Positions 8,666 to 17,032 are shown, numbered from the stretch's first letter. The stretch is 49,793 bases of DNA from Geobacillus proteiniphilus (GCF_001908025.1 NZ_MQMG01000024.1:1-49793), one strand, 5' to 3'. Made by a program: numbers and translations. Notes: generated by a model from the sequence alone, not told the origin.

Positions 8666-9295
8666 TCATCCTCTTGGAAACGCCAGGGCATCAACCCGGA
8701 CCGGGCGGGCGGTGATGATGCAGCGTTTCGGAGCGCGGCCGATGAGGCGAAACGGGTAGCACGTCGTCACCGTCAGCGTCGGGCGCGCTTTCTCAACCAA
8801 AACGGTTCGGTCGTCGTCATCGACGATGCGGATGTTGACGATGCGGTAATGGATGGCGGCGCGATCCGTCCGAATGATGAGCGCATCGCCGATCTCGAGC
8901 TCGCCAAAGCGGCGGAACACGGTATCGCGGTGCCCGGATAACACGACATGCCCTTTTTCCCCCGGCCAATCGCTCGCCGGATAATGGCCGACACCACGGC
9001 GCAATTCTTGTTCACGGACGCCTTCATACACCGGAATCGCCGCCCCGAGCTTCGGAATGGTGAGTTCGCCAAGGTAGACGCCAAGCGGCGCGTCTTTTTG
9101 CACCGAACGTTCCGTTGGAGGGCTTGCGGTCGGCGGTGAGGAAGGCGCAGGGGCATCCCGCTTGACCGCCATCCGGCCGACGGTGTACCAATAACCGTTC
9201 CAGCCGGCCGTCGCCGCCCCGATGACGATCGCCGCCAGCGCCGCCCATTGGGCGGCCCGGCGCTTCCACGAAAACCGCGTGGGCTTGCGCTCCAC
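8666..9295 (-). CDS. Class D sortase
   Basis: A membrane-anchored transpeptidase that links surface proteins to the wall. There is one N-terminal membrane helix (AAQWAALAAIVIGAATAGWNG, broken into 21 positions around residues 14-34), then a Pro/Ser linker and the sortase beta-barrel. The catalytic triad is present: His in LSGHRDTVF, Cys in LTVTTCYPF and Arg in APKRCIITA. Length (209 aa) and the TLTVTTC motif fit class D. It starts at GTG 9295, six bases after the stop of its likely substrate gene. In B. subtilis the sortase-like ywpE occupies the equivalent place next to ywpF. The neighbouring LPETA protein is the obvious substrate. Confidence 0.9.
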   Translation of the reverse strand: MERKPTRFSWKRRAAQWAALAAIVIGAATAGWNGYWYTVGRMAVKRDAPAPSSPPTASPPTERSVQKDAPLGVYLGELTIPKLGAAIPVYEGVREQELRRGVGHYPASDWPGEKGHVVLSGHRDTVFRRFGELEIGDALIIRTDRAAIHYRIVNIRIVDDDDRTVLVEKARPTLTVTTCYPFRLIGRAPKRCIITARPVRVDALAFPRG

Positions 9296-9301
9296 TTTCC
9301 T

Positions 9302-10201
9302 TCACCCTTTCAGCCGCCCGACCCGCCGGTAAAGAAGGAAACCGGCGGAAGCGAGCAGCAGCCCGGCCAATGTATAGGTCAAATACGGCGACGCCGTCTC
9401 CGGCAGTTTTTCCCCATACATCTTTCCTTTCATCTCTACAGCGAGCAGCCCGGCGTCAATGCCTTTCTCCCCCGCGCGGACGATGTAGCCCGATGTCAAC
9501 ATCTCCCGCGTTATGGCGATATCGGCGACCTCCTCGCCTTGGCGGTTGTACAATCGAACGCGGATCGGCTCCGCTCCGGCCGCCTTTATGTCCGGCACGT
9601 CCGCCTCAAGCTCAAGCAAGCGAAGCCCCTCTTCCCACATCGCCCGCAGTTTGCGGCGCTCTGTTTCCGTCCACGGCCCTTCCGTCTCCGCAAACGGGCG
9701 CAGCCGCTCACGAAGCGCCGCCAGCCGCCCAGCTAACTGCGGGTCGTCAAGCGAGGCAATATGGCGGGTGAGGGCGCGCACTTCTTGTTCCGTCATCCCA
9801 ATGGCCCCAAGCAAGTCGTTGATTTGCTGCATGGCGGCGTTGTGCTGCGAGTAAAAACGGATGGCCCGGTCTAAGTCTTCGACAAATGTGTAATCTTGCA
9901 CCGTTTCGCCAAACTGGCCAAGCAGCGCCTCGAGCTCCTCGACCGTCAGTCCGTGCCGGCGCAGCACGGCGTGAAGCCGCTCGTCGGTGATGGGCGTGCC
10001 GAGCCATTGTTTCAGCTCATCCATCGTGCGAAAATCGGCGGCTGTCAAGCCGTATTGATCCAAATAAGCCAACAGGTCGCTCACCGTCCAGCCGACGTCC
10101 TCGGCGTACTGCTCAAGCTCGCTTCGGCTGATGGCCGCCGCCTCAGCCGGAAACGAAGCGAAAACAGCGACAAGCACAGCCATTCCTAGCCATTGCCGCA
10201 T
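9302..10201 (-). CDS. Acidic surface protein with LPETA sorting signal
   Basis: A 299-residue exported protein and likely substrate of the adjacent sortase. It has a signal peptide (MRQWLGMAVLVAVFASFPAEA). The mature part is about 220 residues of mainly acidic alpha helix, with repeated units of the type (L)-(E/D)-x-x-L-x-x-(Y/F)-G-L-T-x-x-(D/E)-(F/L) around residues 30-110. The C-terminus is LPETA, then a hydrophobic helix (YLTYTLAGLLLASAGFLLY) and a basic tail RRVGRLKG. LPxTA rather than LPxTG is the class D type signal. The pairing matches the family named processed acidic surface protein. ATG 10201 follows GGGAGGAAG and replaces the longer frame from 10237. Confidence 0.85.
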   Translation of the reverse strand: MRQWLGMAVLVAVFASFPAEAAAISRSELEQYAEDVGWTVSDLLAYLDQYGLTAADFRTMDELKQWLGTPITDERLHAVLRRHGLTVEELEALLGQFGETVQDYTFVEDLDRAIRFYSQHNAAMQQINDLLGAIGMTEQEVRALTRHIASLDDPQLAGRLAALRERLRPFAETEGPWTETERRKLRAMWEEGLRLLELEADVPDIKAAGAEPIRVRLYNRQGEEVADIAITREMLTSGYIVRAGEKGIDAGLLAVEMKGKMYGEKLPETASPYLTYTLAGLLLASAGFLLYRRVGRLKG

Positions 10202-10311
10202 TCGTTCTTCCTCCCTTCCGCTTTCTTTGGCGTACATTGGTAGTATTTTCCGAACACGCCGCTCTTATGTACGCCAACCAGCGAAAAAAGAAGAAAGCCC
10301 GGCTTAGAGCG

Positions 10312-10500
10312 CTTGAACGCTCTCCCACCTACGCAAACGCTTAGAGGCGGGAGATTCTCGGGGACACCTGCCCCACGGCAGGCTGCCAGCCAAGCCATCC
10401 CCGTCTGTCCCTGCGATTTGGCTGTCCCAACGAAGTCCTTCTTTCAAGATATTTTGGGCGGCGTTGGGGAACATCCATGATGGAAGACGCTGATTCATTC
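10312..10500 (-). mobile_element. Relic 3' end of an IS605/IS1341-type tnpB with omega-RNA-like terminus
   Basis: On the minus strand a frame around 10390-10498 reads NAAQNILKEGLRW, the RuvC-III tail of TnpB proteins, joined upstream to unrelated sequence (MNQRLPSWMFP). Downstream, at 10312-10359, lies a terminus GAATCTCCCGCC ... AGGTGGGAGA ... TTCAAG containing a 10-bp stem (10321-10330 with 10345-10354, one G-U pair). That layout matches the conserved right end of IS200/IS605 elements, which is also the scaffold end of TnpB guide RNA. No catalytic core remains, so this is a dead scar in the yclM to surface-protein gap. Confidence 0.55.
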
Positions 10501-10550
10501 CCCCCTTCCGCTGATCGCGCGAAAGTGGGGGCTTCTCGGTTCATAAGAAT

Positions 10551-10573
10551 AGGCGCCCGAGTTTCGGACGCCT
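10551..10573 (-). terminator. Probable terminator of the aspartokinase gene
   Basis: AGGCGTCCGA/CGGGCGCCT form a stem with one G-U pair eight bases after the yclM stop. The T-run is weak (ATTCTT). Confidence 0.5.
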
Positions 10574-10581
10574 GTTTCGCG

Positions 10582-11958
10582 TTAGGAAAGGTGGCTTACG
10601 GTTGCCTGTTGGAAGTAGGCGTTGTACAAGGCGCGAACCGCCTCGCTGACGACTTCTTCTTTAACGCCGAACATCATGCTCACTTCGGACGAACCTTGGT
10701 TGATCATCTCCAAGTTGATGTTGGCGTTGGCGAGCGCGGTGGTCGCTTTCGCCGCCATCCCGATCGTTTTTTCCATCCCTTCGCCGACGACCATAATGAG
10801 CGCCAAGCCGTACTCAATCGTCACCTCATCGACTGCAAGCTCTTCGCGGATGCGGGCGAGGATGCGCTCATCTTTTCCATCCGCGAGCTGATCCGCCCGC
10901 AAAATGATCGACATGTTGTCGATGCCGGACGGCGTATGTTCGTAGGAGATGCCTTCGTCTTCTAAAATTTGCAGCACACGCCGGCCAAAGCCAATCTCGC
11001 GGTTCATTAAGTATTTGCTGATGTTGATGCTGCAAAAGCCGGTGTCGCTCGCAATGCCGGCGACCGGTTCATCGATATGGTTGCGCTTGGCGACGATCCA
11101 CGTGCCTGGAGCGGCCGGGTTGTTTGTGTTTTTTACGCAAACGGGAATGCCGGCGCGATAGACCGGCTCAAGCGCCTCGTCATGAAAGACGGAAAATCCG
11201 GAATACGACAGCTCACGCATCTCGCGGTACGTGATTTCTTTCAACTTGCGGGCATCGGCGACGATCGATGGGTTGACGCAATAAATCGAATCGACGTCGG
11301 TAAAGTTTTCGTACACGTCCGCTTTGACGCCCGCGGCGACGATCGAGCCCGTGATATCCGACCCGCCGCGCGGGAACGTGACGATATGGCCGGATCGGGA
11401 ATAGCCGAAAAATCCCGGGATGACCAAAACGCCGCGCCGTTCGCGCAGCTGCTTCAGTTTGTCGTACGACTCCGGCAGCACTTGGGCGTTGCCCGGCTCA
11501 TCGGTGACGATGATGCCGGCTTCAAGTGGGCTGACGTAGCTCGCCTCAAGCCCGCAATCTTGCAAATAGAGCGCCATGAGCCTTGCGTTATGGTCTTCGC
11601 CGCTCGCTTTAATGGCGTCAAACAACCGAGGCGGCTCGCTTCGATAGGCGCTGATTTTCGACTGCAAGTCATCGACAAGCTCGGCCAAAAAGCCGTCGGC
11701 TTCCAGCCCCAGCTCATTGGCAATGTCAGCATACCGCTTCACGATCGCTTCCATTGTTTCCTCATGCGGCTCGCCAGCCACAACTTGTTCGGCCAGCTGG
11801 ATGAGCATATCGGTCACTTTCACATCGTCTTTGTACCGTTTCCCCGGCGCCGACACGACGACGATGCGGCGCTCGATATCCGAGCTGATGATATCAGCCA
11901 CTTTGCGGAATTGCGCGGCGCTCGCCACCGAACTTCCACCGAATTTAGCTACTTTCAT
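10582..11958 (-). CDS. yclM: Aspartokinase (YclM/aspartokinase III type)
   Basis: Phosphorylates aspartate, the first step towards lysine, threonine, methionine and diaminopimelate. The N-terminus KVAKFGGSSVA is the kinase signature. FTDVDSIYCVNPSIV, FPRGGSDITGSIVA and KLKEITYREMRELSYSGFSVFHDEA are further amino-acid kinase motifs. Two C-terminal ACT-type domains (~305-458, including MINQGSSEVSMMFGV) provide feedback control. With 458 residues and no alternative internal start it resembles B. subtilis YclM, the threonine/lysine-responsive third isozyme, rather than LysC or DapG. The isozyme call is by length and overall look. No lysine riboswitch is visible upstream, where fewer than 300 bases separate it from DUF1284. 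Confidence 0.88.
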   Translation of the reverse strand: MKVAKFGGSSVASAAQFRKVADIISSDIERRIVVVSAPGKRYKDDVKVTDMLIQLAEQVVAGEPHEETMEAIVKRYADIANELGLEADGFLAELVDDLQSKISAYRSEPPRLFDAIKASGEDHNARLMALYLQDCGLEASYVSPLEAGIIVTDEPGNAQVLPESYDKLKQLRERRGVLVIPGFFGYSRSGHIVTFPRGGSDITGSIVAAGVKADVYENFTDVDSIYCVNPSIVADARKLKEITYREMRELSYSGFSVFHDEALEPVYRAGIPVCVKNTNNPAAPGTWIVAKRNHIDEPVAGIASDTGFCSINISKYLMNREIGFGRRVLQILEDEGISYEHTPSGIDNMSIILRADQLADGKDERILARIREELAVDEVTIEYGLALIMVVGEGMEKTIGMAAKATTALANANINLEMINQGSSEVSMMFGVKEEVVSEAVRALYNAYFQQATVSHLS

Positions 11959-12222
11959 CGTTCATGACCCTTTCTGTCGAAAGTCTCTATATTTGTTTAT
12001 CATATCACATTTTTCCGCTCTTGAAATCATTCATTTTTTAGAAATTTCCGCGAACGTCCAAAACCGCCGCCATCGCCGGCCATGATTCCCTATCAAACAG
12101 ATGAGACCATGTCGGAAAGACGGCGCTGCAACAGACTCCCCGCCTTGACGAACGGATGATGGTTCAGCGCAACGCCGTTTTTCCATCGTCCTTCCTTGAT
12201 GTTTCCGAAAACGGCCGCCGCC

Positions 12223-12657
12223 TCACGTTTGCGCCACATTGCCGCAACGGACGTTGGCGATCCCTTCTTTGCAGACGCCGTACGGCAGCCACGAGCAGTC
12301 GCGGCATAACTCGTCCAAATCATCCGGCTTGACCCGTTCCGCCGTCCGCCGGATCAGTTCGGACTTCCAATACACGTTGCCCGGCTCCAAGCCTAAATGG
12401 CGAATGACGTTTCCATCGAGCGAACGGACGTGGGCATCGGAATTCGGGCCGGCTTCGCATGTCGTTTCTCCATGGTGCGGACAGACGAGGCACGCCTCAT
12501 CGAGCGCCGCGACGACTTCAATCGGAAAATCATCGTTTTCATCGCGAATGCGGGCAACGATCTCCCACATTTTTTCGACAAACGACGGGCTGTAGCCCAT
12601 GCCGCGAAATCCGTGCACACAAAGCAAATGATGGCCGCGCAAACGCAACGGTTTCAT
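12223..12657 (-). CDS. DUF1284 family protein
   Basis: A 144-residue protein beginning LRLRGHHLLCVHGFRGMGYS, which is typical of DUF1284. Cysteines occur at about residues 13, 56, 59, 67, 121, 124, 132 and 141, arranged as CLVCPHH..TC and CRDCSWLPYGVC. This suggests an iron-sulfur or zinc site, though the function is not established. The start codon is close to GGGAGGGGAGAG. It appears to be monocistronic. The 264 bp between it and yclM hold a minus-strand frame but no convincing gene. Confidence 0.75.
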   Translation of the reverse strand: MKPLRLRGHHLLCVHGFRGMGYSPSFVEKMWEIVARIRDENDDFPIEVVAALDEACLVCPHHGETTCEAGPNSDAHVRSLDGNVIRHLGLEPGNVYWKSELIRRTAERVKPDDLDELCRDCSWLPYGVCKEGIANVRCGNVAQT

Positions 12658-12721
12658 TTTCTCTCCCCTCCCTTTCTTTCCTTTGGCGGGTGTTGGTCAA
12701 GGGCGAATCTGGCTCTGAGAA

Positions 12722-12777
12722 TGCCCTACGATGCCCAACGGGATGGCTCGTGTGGAGTTTTCATAGAACTTTTGACG
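12722..12777. repeat. Dispersed repeat copy B (~55 bp)
   Basis: Second copy of the repeat at 33-88, in the same orientation. It lies in the 390-bp gap between DUF1284 and the next plus-strand gene. The rest of that gap has no recognisable feature apart from a possible extended -10 (TGATACAAT) at 13031-13039. Confidence 0.55.
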
Positions 12778-13050
12778 CTATCTTCTTTCCTCTCTTCAAA
12801 CATATGCCGCCCGGCCCAATCGTTTCTATCGTTTTTGACTCCATCATACGTCAACTCTTTTCATTGAGCAACTGGCACCTCGATAACCAGCAGCGGACAG
12901 CTAAGCGACATCCCTTTCAGACCCATGCATCGTCTATGAAACGGTGGGCTCCCGGTCTTCGCCCAAACCGCAGTTTTCCTCCGTCAATTCGGAAAAATAA
13001 CGGATCTGCTTTATACAGACAGCCGTCATGATACAATGAGAAAGGGAACG

Positions 13051-13638
13051 ATGTTGCTGGGAAAGGACTGGCTGATCATGACGAAAGAAGAATTGGCACG
13101 CTCGCTTTCCGTCTTGCTTCATGAGCTGACGAAATCATGGCGGAAAGAAAAAATTCATTCCGATGTGCTCGAAATCATTATGAAGCTGCGCATTCAAACC
13201 GATGACGACGAGCAATACGTTGCCGATCTGCTCGGCAACATCGCGTTTGCGAGCGAATCGGCCCATGCGCTAAAGCAAATTTGGGGCTATATGCTGCGCG
13301 AGCAAACGTTTTTGTCGCCAAGCACGATCGAGGCGATGCTCGCTGACGCCCAGCGCGCGATCCACCGCCGGCTGGCGGAGCTTGTCGCCCGCTATGAGCG
13401 CCCGTTTTTGTCCATCGATGACCCGATCGAGCGAAAACGCCGGCTTGAGCGCTCCTACGGCGCGCTTCTTTTGTTCAACCGGATTGCCACCGATTTTTTG
13501 CTTGAGTTCGTCCGCGAAGAAAACGAAACGGCAGCGAGCGTCTTTTTCGCCGCCGATCCGAATGAGGCGATCGAAGTGTTCCATCATCTTTGCAGCGTCT
13601 GCGCGAGCCGCTGGCTTGAAGGTCTTGAAGTCGATTGA
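13051..13638 (+). CDS. Hypothetical all-helical protein
   Basis: I do not recognise this protein of about 195 residues. It is predicted to be almost entirely alpha-helical, soluble and acidic (LARSLSVLLHELTKSWRKEK, then VLEIIMKLRIQTDDDEQYVADLLGN). It ends SVCASRWLEGLEVD. The start is uncertain. ATG 13036 overlaps the probable -10, ATG 13051 follows GAGAAAGGGA, and ATG 13078 follows GGGAAAGGA, which is also plausible. It is monocistronic with a good terminator. Good codon use and a ribosome site support a real gene. Confidence 0.65.
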   Translation: MLLGKDWLIMTKEELARSLSVLLHELTKSWRKEKIHSDVLEIIMKLRIQTDDDEQYVADLLGNIAFASESAHALKQIWGYMLREQTFLSPSTIEAMLADAQRAIHRRLAELVARYERPFLSIDDPIERKRRLERSYGALLLFNRIATDFLLEFVREENETAASVFFAADPNEAIEVFHHLCSVCASRWLEGLEVD

Positions 13639-13677
13639 TGGCCGAACCGTCGATTCAAGTCCTTGAAGCTAACCAAG

Positions 13678-13706
13678 GGTGCCCCAAAAGCGGCGGGGCG
13701 CCTTTT
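13678..13706 (+). terminator. Intrinsic terminator
   Basis: GGTGCCCC/GGGGCGCC stem (one G-U) followed by TTTTCTC, 40 bases past the preceding stop. Confidence 0.8.
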
Positions 13707-13771
13707 CTCATCACCATCTATACTGCCGCATTGGCATTTTCGATTTGACAGTATTGTCCAGCCATGCTAAT

Positions 13772-13808
13772 TTGACACTCCACACGCCTAAAGGCGTGGG
13801 ATTCTTGG
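13772..13808 (-). mobile_element. IS605-type right end (omega-RNA-like 3' terminus)
   Basis: Minus strand GAATCCCACGCCTTTAGG followed by CGTGTGGAGTGTCAA: a CACGCCT/AGGCGTG stem with a short AA loop, then a TCAA end. This is the conserved right-end hairpin of IS200/IS605 elements and matches the known ISDra2 pattern (GAATCACGC ... GTGAGGTTCAA). About 125 bp separate it from the tnpB stop at 13933. In active elements that interval is the scaffold of the TnpB guide RNA. Confidence 0.65.
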
Positions 13809-13932
13809 GTCGTTAACGCCCTCATCCATTTCTGGTTCGGACAACGCCCAAGTTCGGGGCTGTGTCATCACCCCGTCCCATCGGGTTAGCATGTACCCCA
13901 ATGGGCGGCGCACCTGTGACCAGCGCGCTAGG

Positions 13933-14069
13933 TTAGGCGCTCAAGCCTGAAATCGCTTTGGCGATGTTGATCGCGCCATTTAGGTCGGCGTGGATGGTGT
14001 ATCCGCACTTTTGGCATTGGAAGAGGATGCCGTTGCGGTTGGCTTTCTCCCGATGACCGCACCGACAGA
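13933..14069 (-). pseudogene. tnpB C-terminal fragment (IS605 family)
   Basis: About 45 codons in one frame read FCRCGHREKANRN, FQCQKCGYTIHAD and LNGAINIAKAISG, then stop. This is the TnpB zinc ribbon (CxCGH ... CxxCG) followed by the RuvC-III DLNxAINI motif. Everything upstream of the first zinc pair is missing. The sequence switches at about 14070 to IS256 transposase on the opposite strand, so the IS256 fragment appears to have truncated this gene. Confidence 0.8.
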
Positions 14070-14610
14070 AAAGAGGCGTCAAGGAAGTGCTTCTTGGCGT
14101 CTTCGATGGGCTTCCGGGGCTGGAGGAAGCCTTTCGGGCGGTTTATCCGAAAGCTGACGTACAGCGTTGTGTCGTTCACAAAGTTCGTAACACCTTAAAT
14201 CGTGTTCGAAAAAAAGACCAATTCGAAATGGCGGAGGATCTGAAACTCATTTATCGATCTCCGAGTAAAGAAATCGCATTGGAGATGTTTCGACAGTTTG
14301 AATCGAAATGGTCGAGCAAGTACCCAAGAGAAGTGCAATCTTGGGCCAATGAGTTGGATGTCCTCCTCACCTTTATGAATTATCCAAACAGTATTCGAAG
14401 TGTAATTTACACGACGAATGCCATCGAACGATCAAGGAGATTCGGAAACGTCTAAAACCGATGAACAGTTTGAGCAGTTTAGAAGCCGCGAAAAAAATCG
14501 TGTATTTGACCATTCAAGAGTTTAATGAGAAATGGGCAGAGCGAAAGTGGAGAGGATTTGCCGAAGCGCAGGAAGCCCTCAAGCGAATGTTTGAAGAACG
14601 TTACAATTAA
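14070..14610 (+). pseudogene. IS256-family transposase, 5'-truncated and frameshifted
   Basis: The frame from about 14070 reads GVKEVLLGVFDGLPGLEEAF, then VQRCVVHKVRN and YTTNAIER, all typical of the C-terminal half of mutator/IS256 transposases. After NAIER a shift of about 4 missing bases moves the frame. The rest continues IKEIRKRLKPMNSLSSLEAA to ERYN and a stop at 14610. The N-terminal half with the first catalytic residues is gone, so it cannot be active. Confidence 0.88.
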
Positions 14611-14650
14611 CCAAATACTGCAAATCACAAAGTAAGGGGATTCTCCCTTT

Positions 14651-14686
14651 CCGCATAGTAGACAGAATATTCTGTCTACTATGCGG
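14651..14686. repeat. 36-bp perfect palindrome
   Basis: Two 18-base arms with no loop; the left arm is CCGCATAGTAGACAGAAT. It lies 40 bp after the IS256 transposase stop and about 70 bp before the probable IS256 right end. No T-run follows directly. It may be a cruciform, a resolution or binding site, or a recent inversion-duplication. Confidence 0.75.
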
Positions 14687-14756
14687 AGGAAAGCCACTCT
14701 TATCTATTCCAAATCCATTGAGAGATACCCTATCTATCTTTCATTACACAAAATTC

Positions 14757-14785
14757 TTGACTGTACCGAATATTTATAATATTAT
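14757..14785 (+). promoter_or_regulatory. Probable promoter of the aldehyde dehydrogenase gene
   Basis: TTGACT (14757-14762), a 17-bp spacer and TATTAT (14780-14785), 48 bp before the start codon. The -35 falls in TTACACAAAATTCTTGAC, which resembles an IS256 terminal inverted repeat. The promoter may therefore be a hybrid of insertion-sequence end and host -10. Confidence 0.6.
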
Positions 14786-14832
14786 TTACTTTGTAAGCGA
14801 ATACAAAAACTCAAATGAAGGAGGAATCGGGG

Positions 14833-16353
14833 ATGATCTACGCACAACCAGGCCAGCCAGGCGCGCTTGTCACATTTAAAAAGCGCTACGAAAACTTCAT
14901 TGGCGGCAAATGGGTGCCGCCGGTCGACGGCGAGTATTTCGAAAATATCACGCCAATCACCGGACAGCCGTATTGCGAAGTGCCGCGCTCGAAAGCGGCG
15001 GACATCGAACTGGCGCTTGACGCCGCCCATGCGGCCAAAGACGCATGGGGACGCACGTCTCCGGCAGAGCGCGCCCGTTTGCTGAACAAAATCGCCGATC
15101 GGATGGAAGAAAACTTGGAAATGCTGGCCGTCGCCGAAACATGGGAAAACGGCAAGCCGATCCGTGAGACGCTCGCGGCTGACATTCCGCTTGCCATCGA
15201 CCATTTCCGCTATTTCGCCAGCTGCATCCGCGCGCAAGAAGGCACCATTTCGGAAATCGATCATGACACGGTCGCCTATCATTTCAAAGAACCGCTCGGC
15301 GTTGTCGGACAAATCATCCCGTGGAACTTCCCGATTTTAATGGCGGCCTGGAAGCTCGCGCCAGCGCTCGCGGCCGGCAACTGCGTCGTCTTGAAACCGG
15401 CGGAGCAAACACCGACGTCAATCCTCGTTCTCATCGAACTCATCGAAGATTTGCTTCCGCCTGGCGTCGTCAACATCGTCAACGGCTTTGGCTTAGAAGC
15501 CGGCAAGCCGCTCGCCTCGAATCCACGCGTGGCGAAAGTGGCGTTCACCGGTGAAACGACGACCGGACGGCTCATCATGCAGTACGCCTCGCAAAACATC
15601 GTGCCGGTCACGCTTGAGCTTGGCGGCAAGTCTCCGAACATTTTCTTCGCTGATGTGATGGACAAAGACGATGACTTTCTTGATAAAGCGCTTGAAGGCT
15701 TTACGATGTTCGCTCTAAACCAAGGCGAAGTGTGCACATGCCCGTCGCGTGCCCTCATCCATGAGTCGATTTACGACGCCTTTATGGAACGGGCGCTTGA
15801 ACGCGTCAAGCAAATCAAGCAAGGCAATCCGCTCGATACGGAAACGATGATCGGCGCCCAAGCCTCCTCCGAACAGCTCGAGAAAATTTTGTCATACATC
15901 GACATCGGCAAACAGGAAGGCGCCGAACTTTTGATCGGCGGCGAGCGGAACATGCTCGAAGGAGAACTGTCCGGCGGCTATTACGTCAAGCCGACCGTTT
16001 TCAAAGGGCATAACAAAATGCGCATCTTCCAAGAAGAAATTTTCGGCCCGGTGCTCGCGGTCACAACGTTTAAAGATCATGACGAAGCGCTTTCGATCGC
16101 CAATGAAACGCTGTACGGCCTTGGCGCCGGCGTCTGGACGCGCGACATCAACACCGCGTACCGGTTCGGCCGCGGCATCCAGGCTGGCCGCGTCTGGACG
16201 AACTGCTATCACATTTATCCGGCCCACGCGGCGTTTGGCGGCTACAAAATGTCCGGCATCGGCCGCGAAACGCACAAAATGATGCTCGACCATTATCAAC
16301 AAACGAAAAACTTGCTCGTCAGCTATTCGCCGAAAAAACTTGGCTTGTTCTGA
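14833..16353 (+). CDS. NAD-dependent aldehyde dehydrogenase (acetaldehyde type)
   Basis: Oxidises an aldehyde, probably acetaldehyde, to the acid in the cytoplasm. Class signatures are present: GQIIPWNFP and KPAEQTP (cofactor site), [20 protein letters not shown] (general-base Glu) and [14 protein letters not shown] (catalytic Cys). With 506 residues it resembles the ExaC/AldB/AcoD-like group, which often precedes a DUF779 gene, as here. ATG 14833 lies eight bases after AAGGAGG, whereas ATG 14815 overlaps that box. A 10-bp stem (16378-16387 with 16400-16409) follows the stop and may tune read-through into DUF779. Confidence 0.92.
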   Translation: MIYAQPGQPGALVTFKKRYENFIGGKWVPPVDGEYFENITPITGQPYCEVPRSKAADIELALDAAHAAKDAWGRTSPAERARLLNKIADRMEENLEMLAVAETWENGKPIRETLAADIPLAIDHFRYFASCIRAQEGTISEIDHDTVAYHFKEPLGVVGQIIPWNFPILMAAWKLAPALAAGNCVVLKPAEQTPTSILVLIELIEDLLPPGVVNIVNGFGLEAGKPLASNPRVAKVAFTGETTTGRLIMQYASQNIVPVTLELGGKSPNIFFADVMDKDDDFLDKALEGFTMFALNQGEVCTCPSRALIHESIYDAFMERALERVKQIKQGNPLDTETMIGAQASSEQLEKILSYIDIGKQEGAELLIGGERNMLEGELSGGYYVKPTVFKGHNKMRIFQEEIFGPVLAVTTFKDHDEALSIANETLYGLGAGVWTRDINTAYRFGRGIQAGRVWTNCYHIYPAHAAFGGYKMSGIGRETHKMMLDHYQQTKNLLVSYSPKKLGLF

Positions 16354-16557
16354 CATTGGTCCACCTGCTCTTCCACAGCAAAAGGCAGCGCCGACGCGTT
16401 GCCTTTTGCCCACTGTTGCATCCGTCACCGCCAAAACCACGCAAACGCCTTTTGATGATGGAATGGAAAACGACGCAACAACCGTTCCATTCGACGAATC
16501 CAGCAAAGCTGCTCTAGGCACCTGTCTTTGACCGTGATGCGAAAGGAGGTGCATCCG

Positions 16558-16917
16558 ATGCCTAATGAACCGAAAGTCATCGCCACCGAAGCGGCGTTAA
16601 AATTGATTGAAAAATTAAAGGCGAAATACGGCCCACTTATGTTCCATCAATCCGGCGGCTGCTGCGACGGCAGCTCGCCGATGTGCTACCCGCTCGGTGA
16701 GTTGATCGTCGGCGATTCCGATGTTTTGCTTGGCGAAATCGGCGGCTGCCCGTTTTACATCTCTAAGGCGCAATACGAATATTGGAAGCATACGCAGCTC
16801 ATCATTGACGTCGTCCCCGGGCGCGGCGGCATGTTTTCGCTCGAAGGTCCGGAAGGCGTCCGCTTTCTCACCCGCTCCCGCGTCTTCGGCCAAAGCGCGG
16901 ATGCGGGCGCAACGTAA
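16558..16917 (+). CDS. DUF779 protein, aldehyde dehydrogenase partner
   Basis: A 119-residue protein of the DUF779 family, typically encoded next to acetaldehyde dehydrogenases. Conserved features include MFHQSGGCCDGSSPMC (clustered cysteines), EIGGCPFYIS and a C-terminal GPEGVRFLTRSR segment. The cysteine cluster suggests a metal or redox role, perhaps protecting or maturing the dehydrogenase, but this is inference. ATG 16558 has a strong AAAGGAGGTG, better than ATG 16528. It forms a two-gene unit with the upstream dehydrogenase. Confidence 0.85.
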   Translation: MPNEPKVIATEAALKLIEKLKAKYGPLMFHQSGGCCDGSSPMCYPLGELIVGDSDVLLGEIGGCPFYISKAQYEYWKHTQLIIDVVPGRGGMFSLEGPEGVRFLTRSRVFGQSADAGAT

Positions 16918-17032
16918 CCAGCCATCGCGAATCGTCACCGTGAAACCGCCATGCGCCGGGCATCACGTCGATGCGAAACCGCCTGGCGAAATGGGCCGCA
17001 CGGAGCGAGCCGCCGGCTTCCATTGGCACCTC

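Noticed and set aside
11959-12060. Possible lysine or other riboswitch before the aspartokinase gene
   Set aside because: The leader is short and AT-rich and lacks the conserved L-box helices or a terminator.
12093-12323. Minus-strand ORF overlapping the end of the DUF1284 gene
   Set aside because: No ribosome site, overlaps a well supported gene in another frame, and the composition looks like shadow coding.
13928-14179. Minus-strand ORF of 83 codons spanning the TnpB/IS256 junction
   Set aside because: It is out of frame with the recognisable TnpB residues and runs antisense through IS256, so it arises by chance.
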